Numbered from the stretch's first letter, positions 36,992 to 48,624 are shown. The stretch is DNA of 64,000 nucleotides from Trichobilharzia regenti (GCA_944472135.2 CALYDD020000403.1:62001-126000); one strand, 5' to 3'. The notes: generated by a model not told the origin, from the sequence alone. Numbers and translations are program-made.

Positions 36992-38614
36992 AATAAAATG
37001 AACGATATCCTCAAAGATCAGTCGAAATTTCTGCTGGACAATGCTACTGATAACGTGCTGCTTGTGGAAAAGCAGATCAATCGTCAGCTTCAGATTTTAC
37101 TGATGCATGGTTTTATAAATGAAAAACTTTATAAACAACTTAAACCAATTGGGTCACATACTCCTCAGCTTTATGGTCTTCCGAAGATCCACAAAACTGG
37201 GAACCCACTGAGACCCATCTTAGACATGTCAAATTCTCCTTATCATAAAATCGCCAAATGGATTACAGAGGTCCTTACGCCTGTAAGAGACTCATTATCA
37301 AATCATTCTGTAAAAAGTTCATTTGATCTTACAGAAATGCTGGACACCTTGAACATTAAGGAAAAGGTTATGTGTTCAATTGACATAGAATCTTTATTCA
37401 CCAATGTTCCCCTTCATGAAACTGTTGATTTTATTTGCGATTACATCACAAGCAACGGCATAAACTTACCCATTCCCGTCACTTACATCAAAGACATAAT
37501 CTTAATGTGTACAGAAAATATTAGATTCACATTCCAAGAAAAGGCATATAAACAAATCGATGGTGTTGCGATGGGGAGCCCTCTGGGGCCCCTGTTAGCA
37601 GATATATTTATGTCGAAATTAGAGAAACAAATGCAAGGTATGCTTGGAGGATTTATGCTGTATAAACGTTATGTTGATGATACTCTTATTATTGGTAATA
37701 ATAGTAAATCTATTGAAAACTTCATTACTCTATTTAATCATATTCATCCAAATATTCGAGTGACTTCCGAACTAGAATCGAATAACAAACTCGGTTTCCT
37801 GGATATTACTATGATTAGGAGAAATGATGGAACGATTCAGCGCTCTATTTTTCGTAAACAAACATGGACTGGACAATATCTTCATTTTACCAGTTTTGTT
37901 CCTATCCAGTATAAACGTTCCCTAGTGAAATGTTTGTTCTCAAGGGCCCGAAAAATATGCACGAGTGACACACTGATGGATGAGCTTCGACATGTACATT
38001 CAGTTTTATTAGCTAATGGTTATCCGGAGAGCTTTATCACATGTCACAGCAAAGAAAAACCACATCTCGAAAAGACAGCTTCTGTACCAAAGAAAGCCAT
38101 CTTTATTAATCTACCATTCAAGGGCGACCAGATTATGCAGTTGACAACTCAAAGACTTCGATCAGCCATCAAACGCACATTCTACGCCGCATCTCTTTTT
38201 CTCACTTGCCGAACATTTTCGATCCCTGTTCCTACGATTAAAGGACGAAATTCTGTGGACTCTACTTCAAACTGTATCTACAAGTTCACCTGCAGCTGCG
38301 GTGACACCTATATAGGTAGAACTAACAGAATGTTCCAATGTCGTCGAAAAGAACATATTCCAAAATGGCTAGTAAATCATATCGAAAATCCTAACGCGAT
38401 TAATCTTAATAGAAATCCAGCATCATCCATTGCAAAACACTTATTAATGTCTGGTCACAAAATAAATATTAATGACTGTTTCACAATTATTTCACATAAC
38501 TCTAATTCAAGGTTATTGAAGGTGATGGAAGCACTTTGGATTAATCACATACAGCCTAAACTGTGTGTACAAAAATCAATAGACTTCAATCTTCGCCTAC
38601 CCTGGACTGCATGA
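36926..38614 (+). CDS. PLE reverse transcriptase/GIY-YIG protein, N-terminally truncated
   Basis: A 562-residue open frame. The PLE reading begins at residue 7 (PDKGEGVVIM), right at the arm junction at 36945; the first six residues come from the antisense of the left arm. Then come QLYGLPKIHK (about 81-90), block A SIDIESLFTN with Asp 153, block B GVAMGSPLGPLLAD, YVDD at 249-252 and LGFLDI. The GIY-YIG domain has IY at 451-452, Cys 456 and 458, YIG at 462-464 with Arg 465. PLE proteins are usually around 800 residues or more, so the N-terminal region (present in the old PLE at 34.9-35.4 kb) is missing. Polymerase and endonuclease motifs look intact. Whether the ATG at 36926 is used is unknown; TATA-containing LTR sequence lies about 930 bp upstream. 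Confidence 0.8.
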   Translation: MKILSSPDKGEGVVIMNKSDYQNKMNDILKDQSKFLLDNATDNVLLVEKQINRQLQILLMHGFINEKLYKQLKPIGSHTPQLYGLPKIHKTGNPLRPILDMSNSPYHKIAKWITEVLTPVRDSLSNHSVKSSFDLTEMLDTLNIKEKVMCSIDIESLFTNVPLHETVDFICDYITSNGINLPIPVTYIKDIILMCTENIRFTFQEKAYKQIDGVAMGSPLGPLLADIFMSKLEKQMQGMLGGFMLYKRYVDDTLIIGNNSKSIENFITLFNHIHPNIRVTSELESNNKLGFLDITMIRRNDGTIQRSIFRKQTWTGQYLHFTSFVPIQYKRSLVKCLFSRARKICTSDTLMDELRHVHSVLLANGYPESFITCHSKEKPHLEKTASVPKKAIFINLPFKGDQIMQLTTQRLRSAIKRTFYAASLFLTCRTFSIPVPTIKGRNSVDSTSNCIYKFTCSCGDTYIGRTNRMFQCRRKEHIPKWLVNHIENPNAINLNRNPASSIAKHLLMSGHKININDCFTIISHNSNSRLLKVMEALWINHIQPKLCVQKSIDFNLRLPWTA

Positions 38615-38795
38615 CCTATCTTAATATGATTGGTCATTAGTATGTACTTTTGTTTTTATTTAACTGAGTAATTTTCATGAACTTTATTTTATCATTGTTA
38701 ACCATGTTAGTTGTAAAGCGGTTGTAAAGAAACTACGAAATGATATCATCTCGCGAAATTTGTCTTCTTAATGCCTTGTTCAAATATATAAATAC

Positions 38796-38851
38796 GTGTT
38801 CATTTTCGTAATAAAATGAACTGTTGCCAGCCCTTGTCTTCTGTTGTTACA
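38796..38851 (+). mobile_element. Solo LTR, right part (poly(A) signal and ACA end)
   Basis: Continuation of the LTR after the PLE. It holds AATAAA at 38810-38815 and ends CTTCTGTTGTTACA. TATA box to AATAAA in the restored LTR is about 30-35 bp, a compact arrangement. The end CCAGCCCTTGTCTTCTG resembles CCAGCCTTTGTCTTTTG at 48823 and 54034. Confidence 0.7.
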
Positions 38852-39664
38852 CCTGAAGTGCACAAACTGAGTCTTCCTCTTCGCCCTGTTTTAGATATGT
38901 ATAACTCTCCATTTCATGGAACAGCGAAGTGATTAGTGAAGATTCTGGGTCCTTTGCACAGAGAAATCGTGCAACATAGAATTAGTGGTGTCTTCGATTT
39001 TATTTCTAAAATATCCGAGACTAATGTGAGGTATAAACACATCTTATCCATGGATGTATCATCACTATTCACTAATGTACTGCTTATGGAAACAGTAGAT
39101 TATATTTGTCAAGAAATCACCGAAAGGCAATTAGACTTAGGAATCCCCTTGTGTAGCCTCAAATAACTGCTTCTTAAGTGCACAGTGAATGTTCACTTTC
39201 TCTTAAATAATTCATACTATCGACAAGTACATAGAATAGCTATGGATTCACCATTAGGCCCAATATTAGCTGACTTCTTTCTCGCCAAACTTGAAAACGG
39301 GAAATTGAAGGATATCATCAAGGAGTTTGATATTTATTACCGATATGTTGATGATACATTTATCTTAGCTGATGGGAATGTTAACATGGACGAATTGTTG
39401 CTGAAATTCAACAACAACATCTACCCTTCGCTTACCTTTACTTGTGAATTGAATATCATTGCACTGAATTCAGCCGTCAACGGACGTCTGAATGGAGGTG
39501 TTGTGAGGAATTCACTTACCTCTAAGATTGTATGGAGTTCTCCTTTACTTATTCAGATTAAATACCACTGTGGAAATATTTTCAGGAGGAATCGGTGTGA
39601 TTCTCTCATAATATTTCTTACACAGAAAGTACAAATACCTTTTTTCTATTTTATTTGGAAGTGA
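38852..39664 (+). pseudogene. Old PLE, reverse transcriptase half, right of the LTR insertion
   Basis: This continues the old PLE. It reads EVHKLSLPLRPVLDMYNSP, a stop at about 38931, then the frame 38936-39166 with block A SMDVSSLFTN. After another stop comes the frame 39185-39664, with block B changed from GVAMGSPLGP to RIAMDSPLGP and an intact YVDD at residues 54-57. The thumb region decays after about 39470 and no GIY-YIG domain follows. Confidence 0.8.
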
Positions 39665-41155
39665 TTAACTTCACAGTATAGTGAACCTAAGATAATACAC
39701 CGGAATTCGTTTACATAAGAAAGACTTATAGGTTTCGATGAGTTTGGAAGTTGAAGACAAAAATTCCTGGATATGGGTAGTTTTCATCATTAGGGCCTAT
39801 CTGAAAACTCGGAGAAACTGATAACACTTAGACAATGCGAATCCACGTCACACAGTATGGAAATCACAAATATTACGGTTGAGCGTTTCACGTTGGGAGT
39901 GACTTTCTGCATGAGTATAGTCGATATCACTTAGTTGCTTCATCACAGCAGGACTAGTGCACATGCATTTCATCCCATATATTTGTTGGGTTTGAAGGAT
40001 TTTGTTTGGTTTATTAGCAGTATTATCAACATTAAAATCAGTCCTCTTATATACGATATTCTTGCATTAGACATCACACACAACACACTACTTGAGCGTT
40101 CCTAACAGTATGGATAATCTTATTTAGAAGGAGGTCATTGATAAGCTGGAGTTTTCCAATAAATTGACAAAATAAACTTATCCTCATTCATTCTTTATGA
40201 TTAGCTGGAGTACCTATCGCAGTACCACCTACTTTAATGCAATTCTGATAATAACTCCAGTAAATATTCATTCCTTTATGTAGTAATCGTTTTGTTTAAA
40301 AAGGATTCCTTATTTGTTCAAAACACACATGTAAATAAGATTATTTCCTCCCAGGAGATATTTCTGGGTTGAAAATTCTTGTTCCTAACTCACTTTATGT
40401 CATCCTTCCCGGTGAATACATCTGTTGAGATTGAAAGCTATTTCAGAGTGGGATAAATATGTAAATAATACCTTCTTTCCGATATTAAGAGAAAAACTGT
40501 TCTGTGTTTCGATCAGTAATGTTCCTGTCACCGTTTTTTATTGCTCAAGTTATGAAGCAACCTAGTTGAACTACTGGGTTGTGGAAATTTCCAACATCAG
40601 ACTGCATCTAGTTTTCAGTTTTTCTTCTGGCCTTCATCATTCTGTTAAATTTATGGCTCGCAATAATTTAAACCAGTCAATGTGGACGTCGGCCAACAGG
40701 TAATACTGAGGTTTCATGCTTGGTCTTCCACTCCATCCAGTTCCAGATATGTCAGGTTTTTACTACCATTCAGTAACTAAATGATTAGCTGATATTCTCG
40801 GACTTGTCAGGGAACATCATCATCAGTTCATCGACTGCATATTAGATATTAACACATGTAACAAAAGTGCACTTTCACTCTACAGTGAATCCATTTGCAT
40901 CAAGGTTTCACTTACAAAACTGTCTATTTTAAAAACGAACATATAGATGAAAGCCAGCACAATACTAGATTGATAAAATTTATTTTAATGGACTGACGCC
41001 GAGGTGTGATTCCGATGTTCACTTCAATTTCAATGAAACTATTTACACATAAAAGCATTGGATCTCCTCAAGTTCCATTGTTAACAGAATTCTTCAAAGC
41101 AAGCCTCAGGAAAGGGTCATTCAATTTGACCACTAATGATTTTTAACTATATTCT
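39665..41155. other. No recognisable feature
   Basis: AT-rich DNA between the nested PLE and the composite repeat. I see no supportable gene, repeat or RNA. Confidence 0.4.
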
Positions 41156-41239
41156 ACTTACGTGGACTAGATTTTTACCATTTGTAAGAAATGACTGTGA
41201 ACGCAGTCAGCTGTTACGGGCAGTTAACACTTGTGAACT

Positions 41240-41560
41240 GACAGGTTTCTACGGTTTAGTGCCTGTTGAACAAGAGAAAATTGAGTTTAATTGCTTTATC
41301 TCTCGATGCAACGAATCTGTGGCCTGACACACTAGAAGTAGAAATATGCCATCTTGTATTAATCTTCAATCAAGGGCAATACTTGTTGATATCCATTGAC
41401 AAGAAATTCAGATGGAAATTTCAGAGAAACGAAACATTACTCGTTCCAAGAAAGAAACTTTGCATTGCCTTTAATCTTAAGGAGATTAATTCTGCAACAC
41501 ACTTAGGAGAAGAATTTCATTATCTTCACTCAAAACACAATTCGCGGAAACACTATCAGT
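41240..41560 (+). pseudogene. PLE relic: connector region
   Basis: In the plus direction this reads LVPVEQEKIEFNCFISRCNE, counterpart of FVPIQYKRSLVKCLFSRARK in the young PLE. It continues to ETLLVPRKKLCIAFNLKEI, similar to the relic near 25930. Neither RT nor GIY-YIG motifs remain. The mirror copy is at about 62440-62750 on the minus strand. Confidence 0.6.
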
Positions 41561-41811
41561 ATTCAGCCATTTCTACTACCACGGTAGAAATTTCGTGTTT
41601 TTTTTCAACCAGATTTTTCTTTGTTTCTTTGGCTTTTAATTATTTATGGATCTTGCATTTCTTTTCGAATCTCACCTAGTATTACACTTGCACTCGTTAA
41701 TGTGCGAAATCTGATAACAACTCGTTCACACTATTGTTTATTTTGGGTAACTCCAAAATTCTTATTCAACTCCTGTTATGCATTGGATAATACCAGAGAC
41801 TATGAGTATGT

Positions 41812-42370
41812 TATCATTATTATTATTCCCTTGAGTTCTAAGTGGAACATACGCCTTCAACAACACTTCTTCACTTTGTTCTATAGTCTACTATCCTCTT
41901 TCTGAAGGTGATCGCATGAATGCCTAACTCCTACTCGCCACACGATCTTCTCAAAATCACCCTCGCACTAACGACCAACTCGTCAGTTCCGAATGAAGCG
42001 ATAGCCTGCACGATCCATTCCTAACAGCTTCGTCCCCAGCGAGAAAGTTTTGTTGCTTTTTATGACGCGCTGGTCAAGTTTCTGATTTAACTGGATCTCG
42101 TTCTGTATACTGAGTGAATGCAGAAGATTTCCACACGGATTTCAGAGTTTTGAAAGTGTACTTTGACTTTCCCATTCTGGCTATGGTATTTTCGTCCGTG
42201 ACAACTGCCTTATGTTGAAACGATGCTTCCTAGGTATTGAAGGAAGTAATCTGTGTCAAATTTCCCCCGTTGATAGTGACTGGTGCAGGGTGTTGTCGTT
42301 GTTGTTGTTCCTGCTGGCTGTGAGTATGACTTCAGTTTCGTTACGATTCATTTTCGTGGAAAATTCTATG
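41812..42370 (-). mobile_element. RTE 3' fragment
   Basis: It starts with the (AAT)n tail at ATTATTATTATTCCCTTGAG and the coding end (GTTCTAAGTGGAACATA). On the minus strand it extends to the QQQQRQHSAPVTINGG region near 42300. It is shared with the mirror copy at 61400-62170. Confidence 0.7.
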
Positions 42371-43084
42371 TAAATGCGAATGCACAGCTAAGGAAATTGA
42401 ATTAACTGAAAAGGGACTCCTTGGTGAACTACTTGTTTTGTTCTTCTCAATATTATCGCTGTTAAAAATATCCTCCTTCTTATTTATTCCACCTCGAGAA
42501 AAATTATATATGCGGTTTCCCTGTAGATAAAATGTCTGCGATTTATCTGAACTGCTAATGAGTAGGTAAATTTTCTTCAGGAAATTATATGCAAATATTT
42601 TACTTCATATGTCGTTTTCACCAGACCATTTGTTCGCTCTCGTTCTTCGTCATGAATTTCGTGTGCCTAATGTCTCATGATTCAGGTGATTATAGGATAC
42701 ATTCTGTTGGACGATCAACTCTGAAACACCAATACATTTTCTGAATTCTGCGACCAAATATATTAACTGTGAGTTATTCGACGTTTAGAGGGTATTAGGA
42801 CGCTCAGGGTGTATGTTTCCTGCTTGCTGGCACTCATCTTCAAGGTGAATTCGCTAAAATGACGGAATTTATGTCGTGTTTGGAACTAGGATTCACGTTT
42901 ACATATGCCTTATTCAGTAACATTACTACCAAGGTATTTAAGATCACAATTGACCTCGTGCATAACTGTAACGGATACATTAAATAGTGATTAGGGATTG
43001 AGCGATATCATGTGTCTGCTCCATGATGTCTGGGGTTACTAGACTACTTCAGTGAACATATGGACTCCTGAATTATTATTATTG

Positions 43085-43480
43085 TTATTATTAATATTGT
43101 TAATATCCATATTAGTATTGTGATTTCCTATCGTGAGGAGTTGCATACAGTTTTTCTAACATTACCTCCCAAGTTTTTCTCTTCCTTTGCAGTCCTCTTT
43201 TTGTACCTGCAAGGACACGCATACGACTTCACTTCTCCAAATGATCTCCCTCACAAAACCTTCAGAGTTTCACTCAATCATATCCTCAGAGTTTGAGGTC
43301 CAATCCATCTTTATTCGCTTCTGCATATTTATTTGGCAGTCACTTCTGTAGTGACAGTTCCGTGTTTCCCATCATTTCTTCGCATGTGAACCTTATTGTC
43401 AAGTCAGTGAAGCCAGCTATCGATGACAGTCTTCTGCAGTCTGTTGTAATTTCTTTGCTTCACTCACCAAATACCAGATT
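43085..43480 (-). mobile_element. RTE-like 3' fragment, degenerate
   Basis: It starts with ATTATTATTATTGTTATTATTAATATTG, a tail-like run, followed by sequence in the style of the RTE C-terminal end. The mirror is at about 60245-60700. The 63-residue plus frame at 43293-43484 is a shadow. Confidence 0.4.
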
Positions 43481-44257
43481 ATAGTTTGCATTTATTTTGA
43501 ATTGATATCACAGTTGAGGTATTTTTGGGAGCAGTCAGTTTACAGTAATCATAATAATTCCTATACAGAAGTACAGACTTTATTTATTCTAATTTGAACA
43601 TGATTATTTATCTCTAGAGTATGGGAGCTATAAATTAACACACCTTAATTCCATTTCAATAGGTAAACTTAAACATTACAATGGTCGGATGGTTGAGGAC
43701 AATTGATACAACGTCTTGGATTTATGTACGTCACATAATAAGACTTATGATTAAGACATATCTAAAACCCAAGAGAAACTGACAACCTCTAGCAAACCCA
43801 AACAAGTGTCAAAAAGTGATGCAATCTGAGATGTTGTTATTTTTTATTCTTCACATTCCTAGTGGAACATAAGGCCTAAAGCTAGGGATTTGAAGTTTCG
43901 AGAGCAGTGGTGTTTGCTTTTTATGGGATGGGGTTGCTAGCTCTATGCCAAACCTTCCGTCTTTACCAGTCTTATTACTGGTTTAGCGAGGTGAAGAAGT
44001 GCGCCGGTCGGGCATCAGGGATATTACCATTCAGCTATTCATCCCACCAGGGACTTCCAGTAGGTAAGTAGATAGTGCAGTATTCATTACCACCTGTCAG
44101 CTGGCAACAGACATCGTCATCGATTTTAGTAATCACCTTACTTCCCTCCAAGTTAGAAGTATAGACATAAATTAAAAAGATTTTCTTTCTGATAATGTTT
44201 ATTCATAATTGTTTATAGCATTCAAAATTGCTTTCCTATGATATAGTACAAATAATC

Positions 44258-44790
44258 ATCTAAATGACTACAAATGACATCGTTTGAAGATCCATTAATG
44301 GCTGTAATCCTGTTTTTAACCTTCTCCGAAAACCTTCGATAGAACTAGTGTGGTGACTGTAATCAGATTTACAAATCATTAGAATGGTTCACTTTGTGAT
44401 AAATATATTCAAGGGAAAAGAAGGAGTTATAACCTTTACAGTCCTCTGTCTGTATTAAAGATCACCGTTTCACCAGTCGAGGAATAATAGGTTTTAAAGC
44501 ACTTGACTTTCCTTCTGTTATCCTCTCAACAAATCCTTTCTCTAGAGAGGTATCACATAAACCAATCACCAGAACATTATTCGCTCGTTCTCGACCACGG
44601 TTGTATTGTTTCAATAAGATAGTTTCATCTGCATTTACGATGTCACCTTCTCCTTTTAATAACGGAGTAATTTTCTCTATTTTCCATGATGCCACATCCC
44701 TGCAGTGTTGGTACCACTGAACTGTTGATTCGAGACTACTTTCAGTTTCAGCAGCTGCACCTCTCTGTGGCTATTTCGAAACCCCTTAAT
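44258..44790 (-). pseudogene. Merlin-type (IS1016/ISXO2-like) DDE transposase relic
   Basis: Merlin transposases cut and paste DNA elements with a DDE/DDD catalytic core; they were described in schistosomes among other animals. On the minus strand I read STVQWYQHCRDVASWKIEK (44780-44680), then VNADETILLKQYNRGRE, the conserved first-Asp motif before YNRGR. Next is LVIGLCDTSLEKGFVERI in the 77-residue frame ending at 44462, then after a stop TEDCKGYN (second Asp region) and HKVNHSND. The last piece is HTSSIEGFRRRLK (44345-44305), the third catalytic motif region. It has at least two stops. It abuts the composite repeat at 44258. Terminal repeats were not found. Confidence 0.75.
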
Positions 44791-45099
44791 TAAAAATATA
44801 TGAAATCTGGGTTAAGATAAGATTAGATCCAGCGAAAATGGTTCCTACGAGTAACCCCGTTAAAGCAGGCAACTGACTCGAACCAAGTGGAACAGAAGCT
44901 TCAGCTTACGTGAATAAAACTCAATGAACCACTAGTAGTTAGTGGTGTTTAAAGATGTTATGGTGTGTCTGAAAATTAAAGTTCATGGAATTTTCTACAA
45001 AATGTAAGCTTTTTTAATATTATGATAATATGGTACAGTATTATTATGAAAAGTAGTGTTCAGATGTGACTTTAACATCACATCTTCCTTTATTAAATT

Positions 45100-45363
45100 T
45101 TACTTTTGATAATCACTGTTGCACCTATGTGCATAGCAACTCCTACACCTCCTTGAAGTCCACTGACTGTTCACTATATTACAGCGCGTAACATGTCTAC
45201 AATTCACCAATGATAACAGTCCGCTGCACTGTTGCATCAAGTAGTATCGATAATGACATAGTTTAGACCTAGGGAAAAATGTCCCATCAGAATAAGTAAA
45301 ATATTCCACACAACATCGGTTACAGATATTCTCAAAATATGCAGAACTTCACTTCCGCCTTCA
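45100..45363 (-). CDS. Cysteine-rich open frame, unknown, possible exon
   Basis: On the minus strand the frame is open from just after a TGA near 45351 to TAA at 45100. It has ten cysteines in about 85 codons: NICNRCC, KLC, QQC, VNC, TRC and RRCRSCYAHRC. The composition (Cys, Arg, Tyr, Asn) is unlike the transposon relics around it and suggests a secreted disulfide-rich protein. There is no ATG near the start and the sequence before it (GCTGAAGGCGGAAGTGAAG) is a poor splice acceptor, so it may be chance. I recognise no family. Confidence 0.25.
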
Positions 45364-46679
45364 GCAATTACTTTGATTTTAAAAATGTTTCAGCGTGTGT
45401 CCAGTTTTGGTTGTGTTTCGGTGATCATCTCAATTGGCACTTTATTGAGGTTTTTGTAAACCAAACCCATCAAGTATCACACCCTGCTACACTTAAAGAT
45501 AACTATTAACCCTGCCGAGTGCGTAGTGGAATATTGGCTACTACCACTGCTTCAGAAGAAATAAGTCAAGAGCCTGTGAAGAATACATGTCTCAATCACA
45601 ATAATGTGCAGCAGCCACACTCATGTACGACATTCTACTTTCTTCAAAATTCATTATCGAAACATTTCGTATTCTGTACTGTTACTCACCTTTAATTAAT
45701 TAGTGTATAAACGTAGAACAAGTTTTCAATTGCCTATTTTCATAGACTCATGGTATGTCTGATTACTTTACTCTCCCTCTCTGGAGCTGGGACCATCTTC
45801 GGTTGTTAACCGTCTAAACTTTGACTAAAATCAAGGTATTTTGGTTTGAATTCGACAAGCCGAGTGGTACGGCAATCTGTATAGCTTGTTAGGCTTCTAG
45901 AAGTCACCCAAAGTTGTCATTTTTATTCCAATCTTGATAGAATATTTGGTAGTACTGAATGATAATAAGTCATATTGGGTACAAATACTCACTATTCAGC
46001 AAAATTAATTTTCTAAACACAACTAGGAAATGCTATACGGTTAGTAGAAATATTCTTGAGAGGAATTTATCAAAATTCCGACTGCTACAATCAAACAGAA
46101 GAGAACACGTTTACCACAGGCCCTACAAGGCGAAACTGTCATTCCACTGCATAACTCTGAATTCATTCAAATAAAATCGCAAGTATAAGCCTACCTATTA
46201 TTATGAACCATACACTGAACTGAAGTAGTAAGCATAAGAATCATCTGAGAAGTAAGATGAATGGTAATGGAAAAGTCAAAGGAAGACAGGGGATTGTTAC
46301 AACGCTGACATACAGATCAGGGGAAAAGTTGATGATGACAAATGTTGGTCAAATATTCAAGTAATAAGTAAAATTGGTTGGACATTTTTCAGGAAATATT
46401 ATGTGATCAAGTTTTCTGCCAAAAACGTAATATTAGTGTGATGTATACTCAGTATGTCTCCTAATTATTTTGACTTGTTTGAGTGAGTGAATGCCATCTG
46501 ACAACGGTCCGTCTTCTTCTCAGATTACTTCGAGGGTGGTGTGGTAATTGACATTGTCTACTTGGTGGCATCAAGAGTCACATGTTTTATTACATTTTTG
46601 TAGTTTTATTCATTTTCGTTTCGAGTGCAACATAATATCTCAAGCTTTTAGATCTAGCTATTCATCAGTAGTAATGTTA

Positions 46680-46830
46680 TTTCTTTTTAAACCATGGGGT
46701 CAATAACCTCATACCGAACCTTCGTTCCCAAAGGGTATTCCGTCTGTCCAAGCGAGGTTTAAGCGGGGCTTGAACCCCGAACCAATGCCATAGTTATCGA
46801 GTGTCCAAACAGTGGACCCTCGAATCACCT
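46680..46830 (-). mobile_element. Possible tRNA-derived SINE
   Basis: Minus strand contains GGGGTTCAAGCCCCG, a perfect B-box inside a 5-bp T-arm-like hairpin (near 46765-46780). An A box is not clear and no second copy was found in the window. It ends near an (AT)n run at 46838. Confidence 0.35.
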
Positions 46831-48181
46831 CAATACTATATATATATATATTATATTGAATTGACATGATTTTCAGAGATAATATAAAAAATCACAGACG
46901 AATGAGTATGTCTTTTTCACAAATTCTGAAAAATTATTAGTGAAGAGCAATTTGTCAATGGCTTTTTATAGTTATCGCTGTATACATAGTGAATCGATAA
47001 CATTATTATATGCGGTTCTGAGCATAAATGAAACTTACAGTGTTTGTTTAAGATATCACAAGAGATATGAGGTAATTTATGGTTACACTGACAGTGTTTC
47101 ACAATAATGTTTTTCAGCGCGCGTGAATAGTTTATTTAGCTTTGGTACAAAGAATCGATTGATCTGATGATTGATTAACCCTTCTAAATTTAGCGAGGAA
47201 AACAACTAGTTTATCATGTGATTCAGTATTTTAATCATTCCACCTAATTTGACGGGGAACAAATCAGACGAAATATATATATCGTCATAAAATCTTTTGT
47301 GCATGTCACAGACACATACACTTTTGTCGCTCCTTGCATATAAATAAGTGTTTGAATGAAGCGGTTGAAAATAATTCAAAAACGCATATTATCGTGCTTT
47401 AATATTTTACTCCGTTCAAGCGAATCACATGATGATCTTGTTTTCATGGATGATAATCGACGACAAATTTCTCTGATCTAATCAGTTGTCATCTAAAATG
47501 ATGACGATATGGAATGGAAAGGGAAGTTATTGTCACCACTATTACTACTATTATTAAAATTATATCAGTTTGCTCTAAGCCAAGTTGGCTTTTGATCATG
47601 TTGGCTGTCAGTGTGTGTGGATGTGTGTAAACTCTGAGAATTTATAGTGATAAAATAATTTCCGACGTTATTTTCATTAAGAGGTGATACGTTGACAAAT
47701 ATTTTGCCAAAAGAACAGGTTCTTGATTATCGGTGACGAAGAAAGTAATTCAGACACCAGTGTAGATGTAAATATCTCCGAAAATCAGAAATGAAGTGTA
47801 GTCGACAAATCTGAATGAAACCTCAATCAAACGAGCCGTAAATTATCATTTTTTTATTGTATGTTTGAAAGTGTCAGACAGAATCTCAAAATTTCATTTA
47901 CACTCAATAATGAAACTTGTGTAACAACAAGTTCTGTGAGAAATCTCGTCTAAGTGATTACAGATTTGTTAACAGCTCAGAATTTCTCGTGCAGGACGTC
48001 AAAAGCAACATGCATTTTATCAAAACACAGGAGAGACTCTGTTGAGGATATATAGAGGATGAACCGAATAAATGAAAATAATCTGAAAACTCTACATCTG
48101 TGTTAAAAAGTTTCTAGAAAACAACACATTGTTCATCTAAGTTGTGAGCCGGGAAACCACCTAAAAATAATACATATCCTC

Positions 48182-48593
48182 CAGTAATTATAAAATTAAT
48201 ATTAATAGTCCTTACAACTATCTTGAATCATGATCTTTTTGTAACAGGAGAAGTTAAGACACGGAAGCCAAGGTATATTTTCATTGATCACACCCCTGTT
48301 TACACATATGTAGAGTTTATTTTCGTTGACCAATCACTGAATTTACTAGTACGTTGAGTGTGCACCTTAATAACATGTCGAATTGAACTGTGGGAACATG
48401 TGAGAATAAGATTCCGTTGGCACCGATTGTCTCTATCACACCACGACAGTATGAAGATGACAGTGGAGTGGGTTGCTTTCGACGACATTTGAATTAGGCG
48501 AATAGAGAAATTGTATGTCGCCGGACTGACAGCCTAGGTGAGGTTGACATGACGGAAATTCGTGTGTCTGTGTCTGTGTGTGTGTGTGTGTGA

Positions 48594-48624
<31 letters not shown>

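Larger units (their letters stand above)
36002..38783 (+). mobile_element. Young Penelope-like element with 920-bp inverted arms
   Basis: The left arm (36026-36945) is the inverted copy of the right arm (37866-38785). Paired positions always sum to 74811, so there is no indel across 920 bp. The protein readings differ at one residue seen by eye (V versus E in PHL-KTASVP). The unique centre is also 920 bp. A 12-bp ATATATAAATAC flanks the unit (35990-36001 and 38784-38795), the likely target duplication in the LTR. Arms carry the GIY-YIG end of the PLE, so two 3' ends point outward. PLEs are known to carry inverted or tandem partial copies; near-identity of the arms suggests recent insertion or gene conversion. 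Confidence 0.85.
41156..44258 (+). repeat. Composite repeat, forward copy (inverted partner 59.46-62.83 kb)
   Basis: The match starts at CTTACGTGGACTAGATTTTT and ends at TTTCCTATGATATA. Contents in order are a PLE relic (41240-41560), an RTE 3' fragment (41812-42370), unknown sequence, a second RTE 3' fragment (43085-43480), an RTE-like tail at 43843-43880, and the sequence shared with 24458-24630. Its right limit is exactly where Merlin-derived sequence begins. The partner copy continues for another 1.6 kb. Confidence 0.8.
44791..48181. other. Mostly unrecognised DNA with a Cys-rich frame and a possible SINE
   Basis: 46605-46680 resembles an RTE 3' end (TTTTCGTTTCGAGTGCAACATAATATCT). The remainder, including 46840-48181, is AT-rich without supportable genes. 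Frames at 45959-46174 and 46917-47102 lack signatures. Confidence 0.4.

Noticed and set aside
36002..38795. Hammerhead ribozyme in the PLE ends
   Set aside because: Some PLEs carry hammerheads, so I looked for CTGATGA followed by a hairpin and GAAA on both strands of the ends. Only fragments such as GAGATGATATCATTTCGTAG are present, without the core.
47152..47210. Hammerhead-like CTGATGA...GAAA
   Set aside because: CTGATGA and GAAAAC occur, but the sequence between them does not form stem II and no flanking helices are visible.
48300..48488. Identical 62-residue frames at 48300-48488 and 53511-53699
   Set aside because: Identity simply reflects the recent DNA duplication; the frames lack domain signatures and the third, older copy near 56.6 kb is not open.
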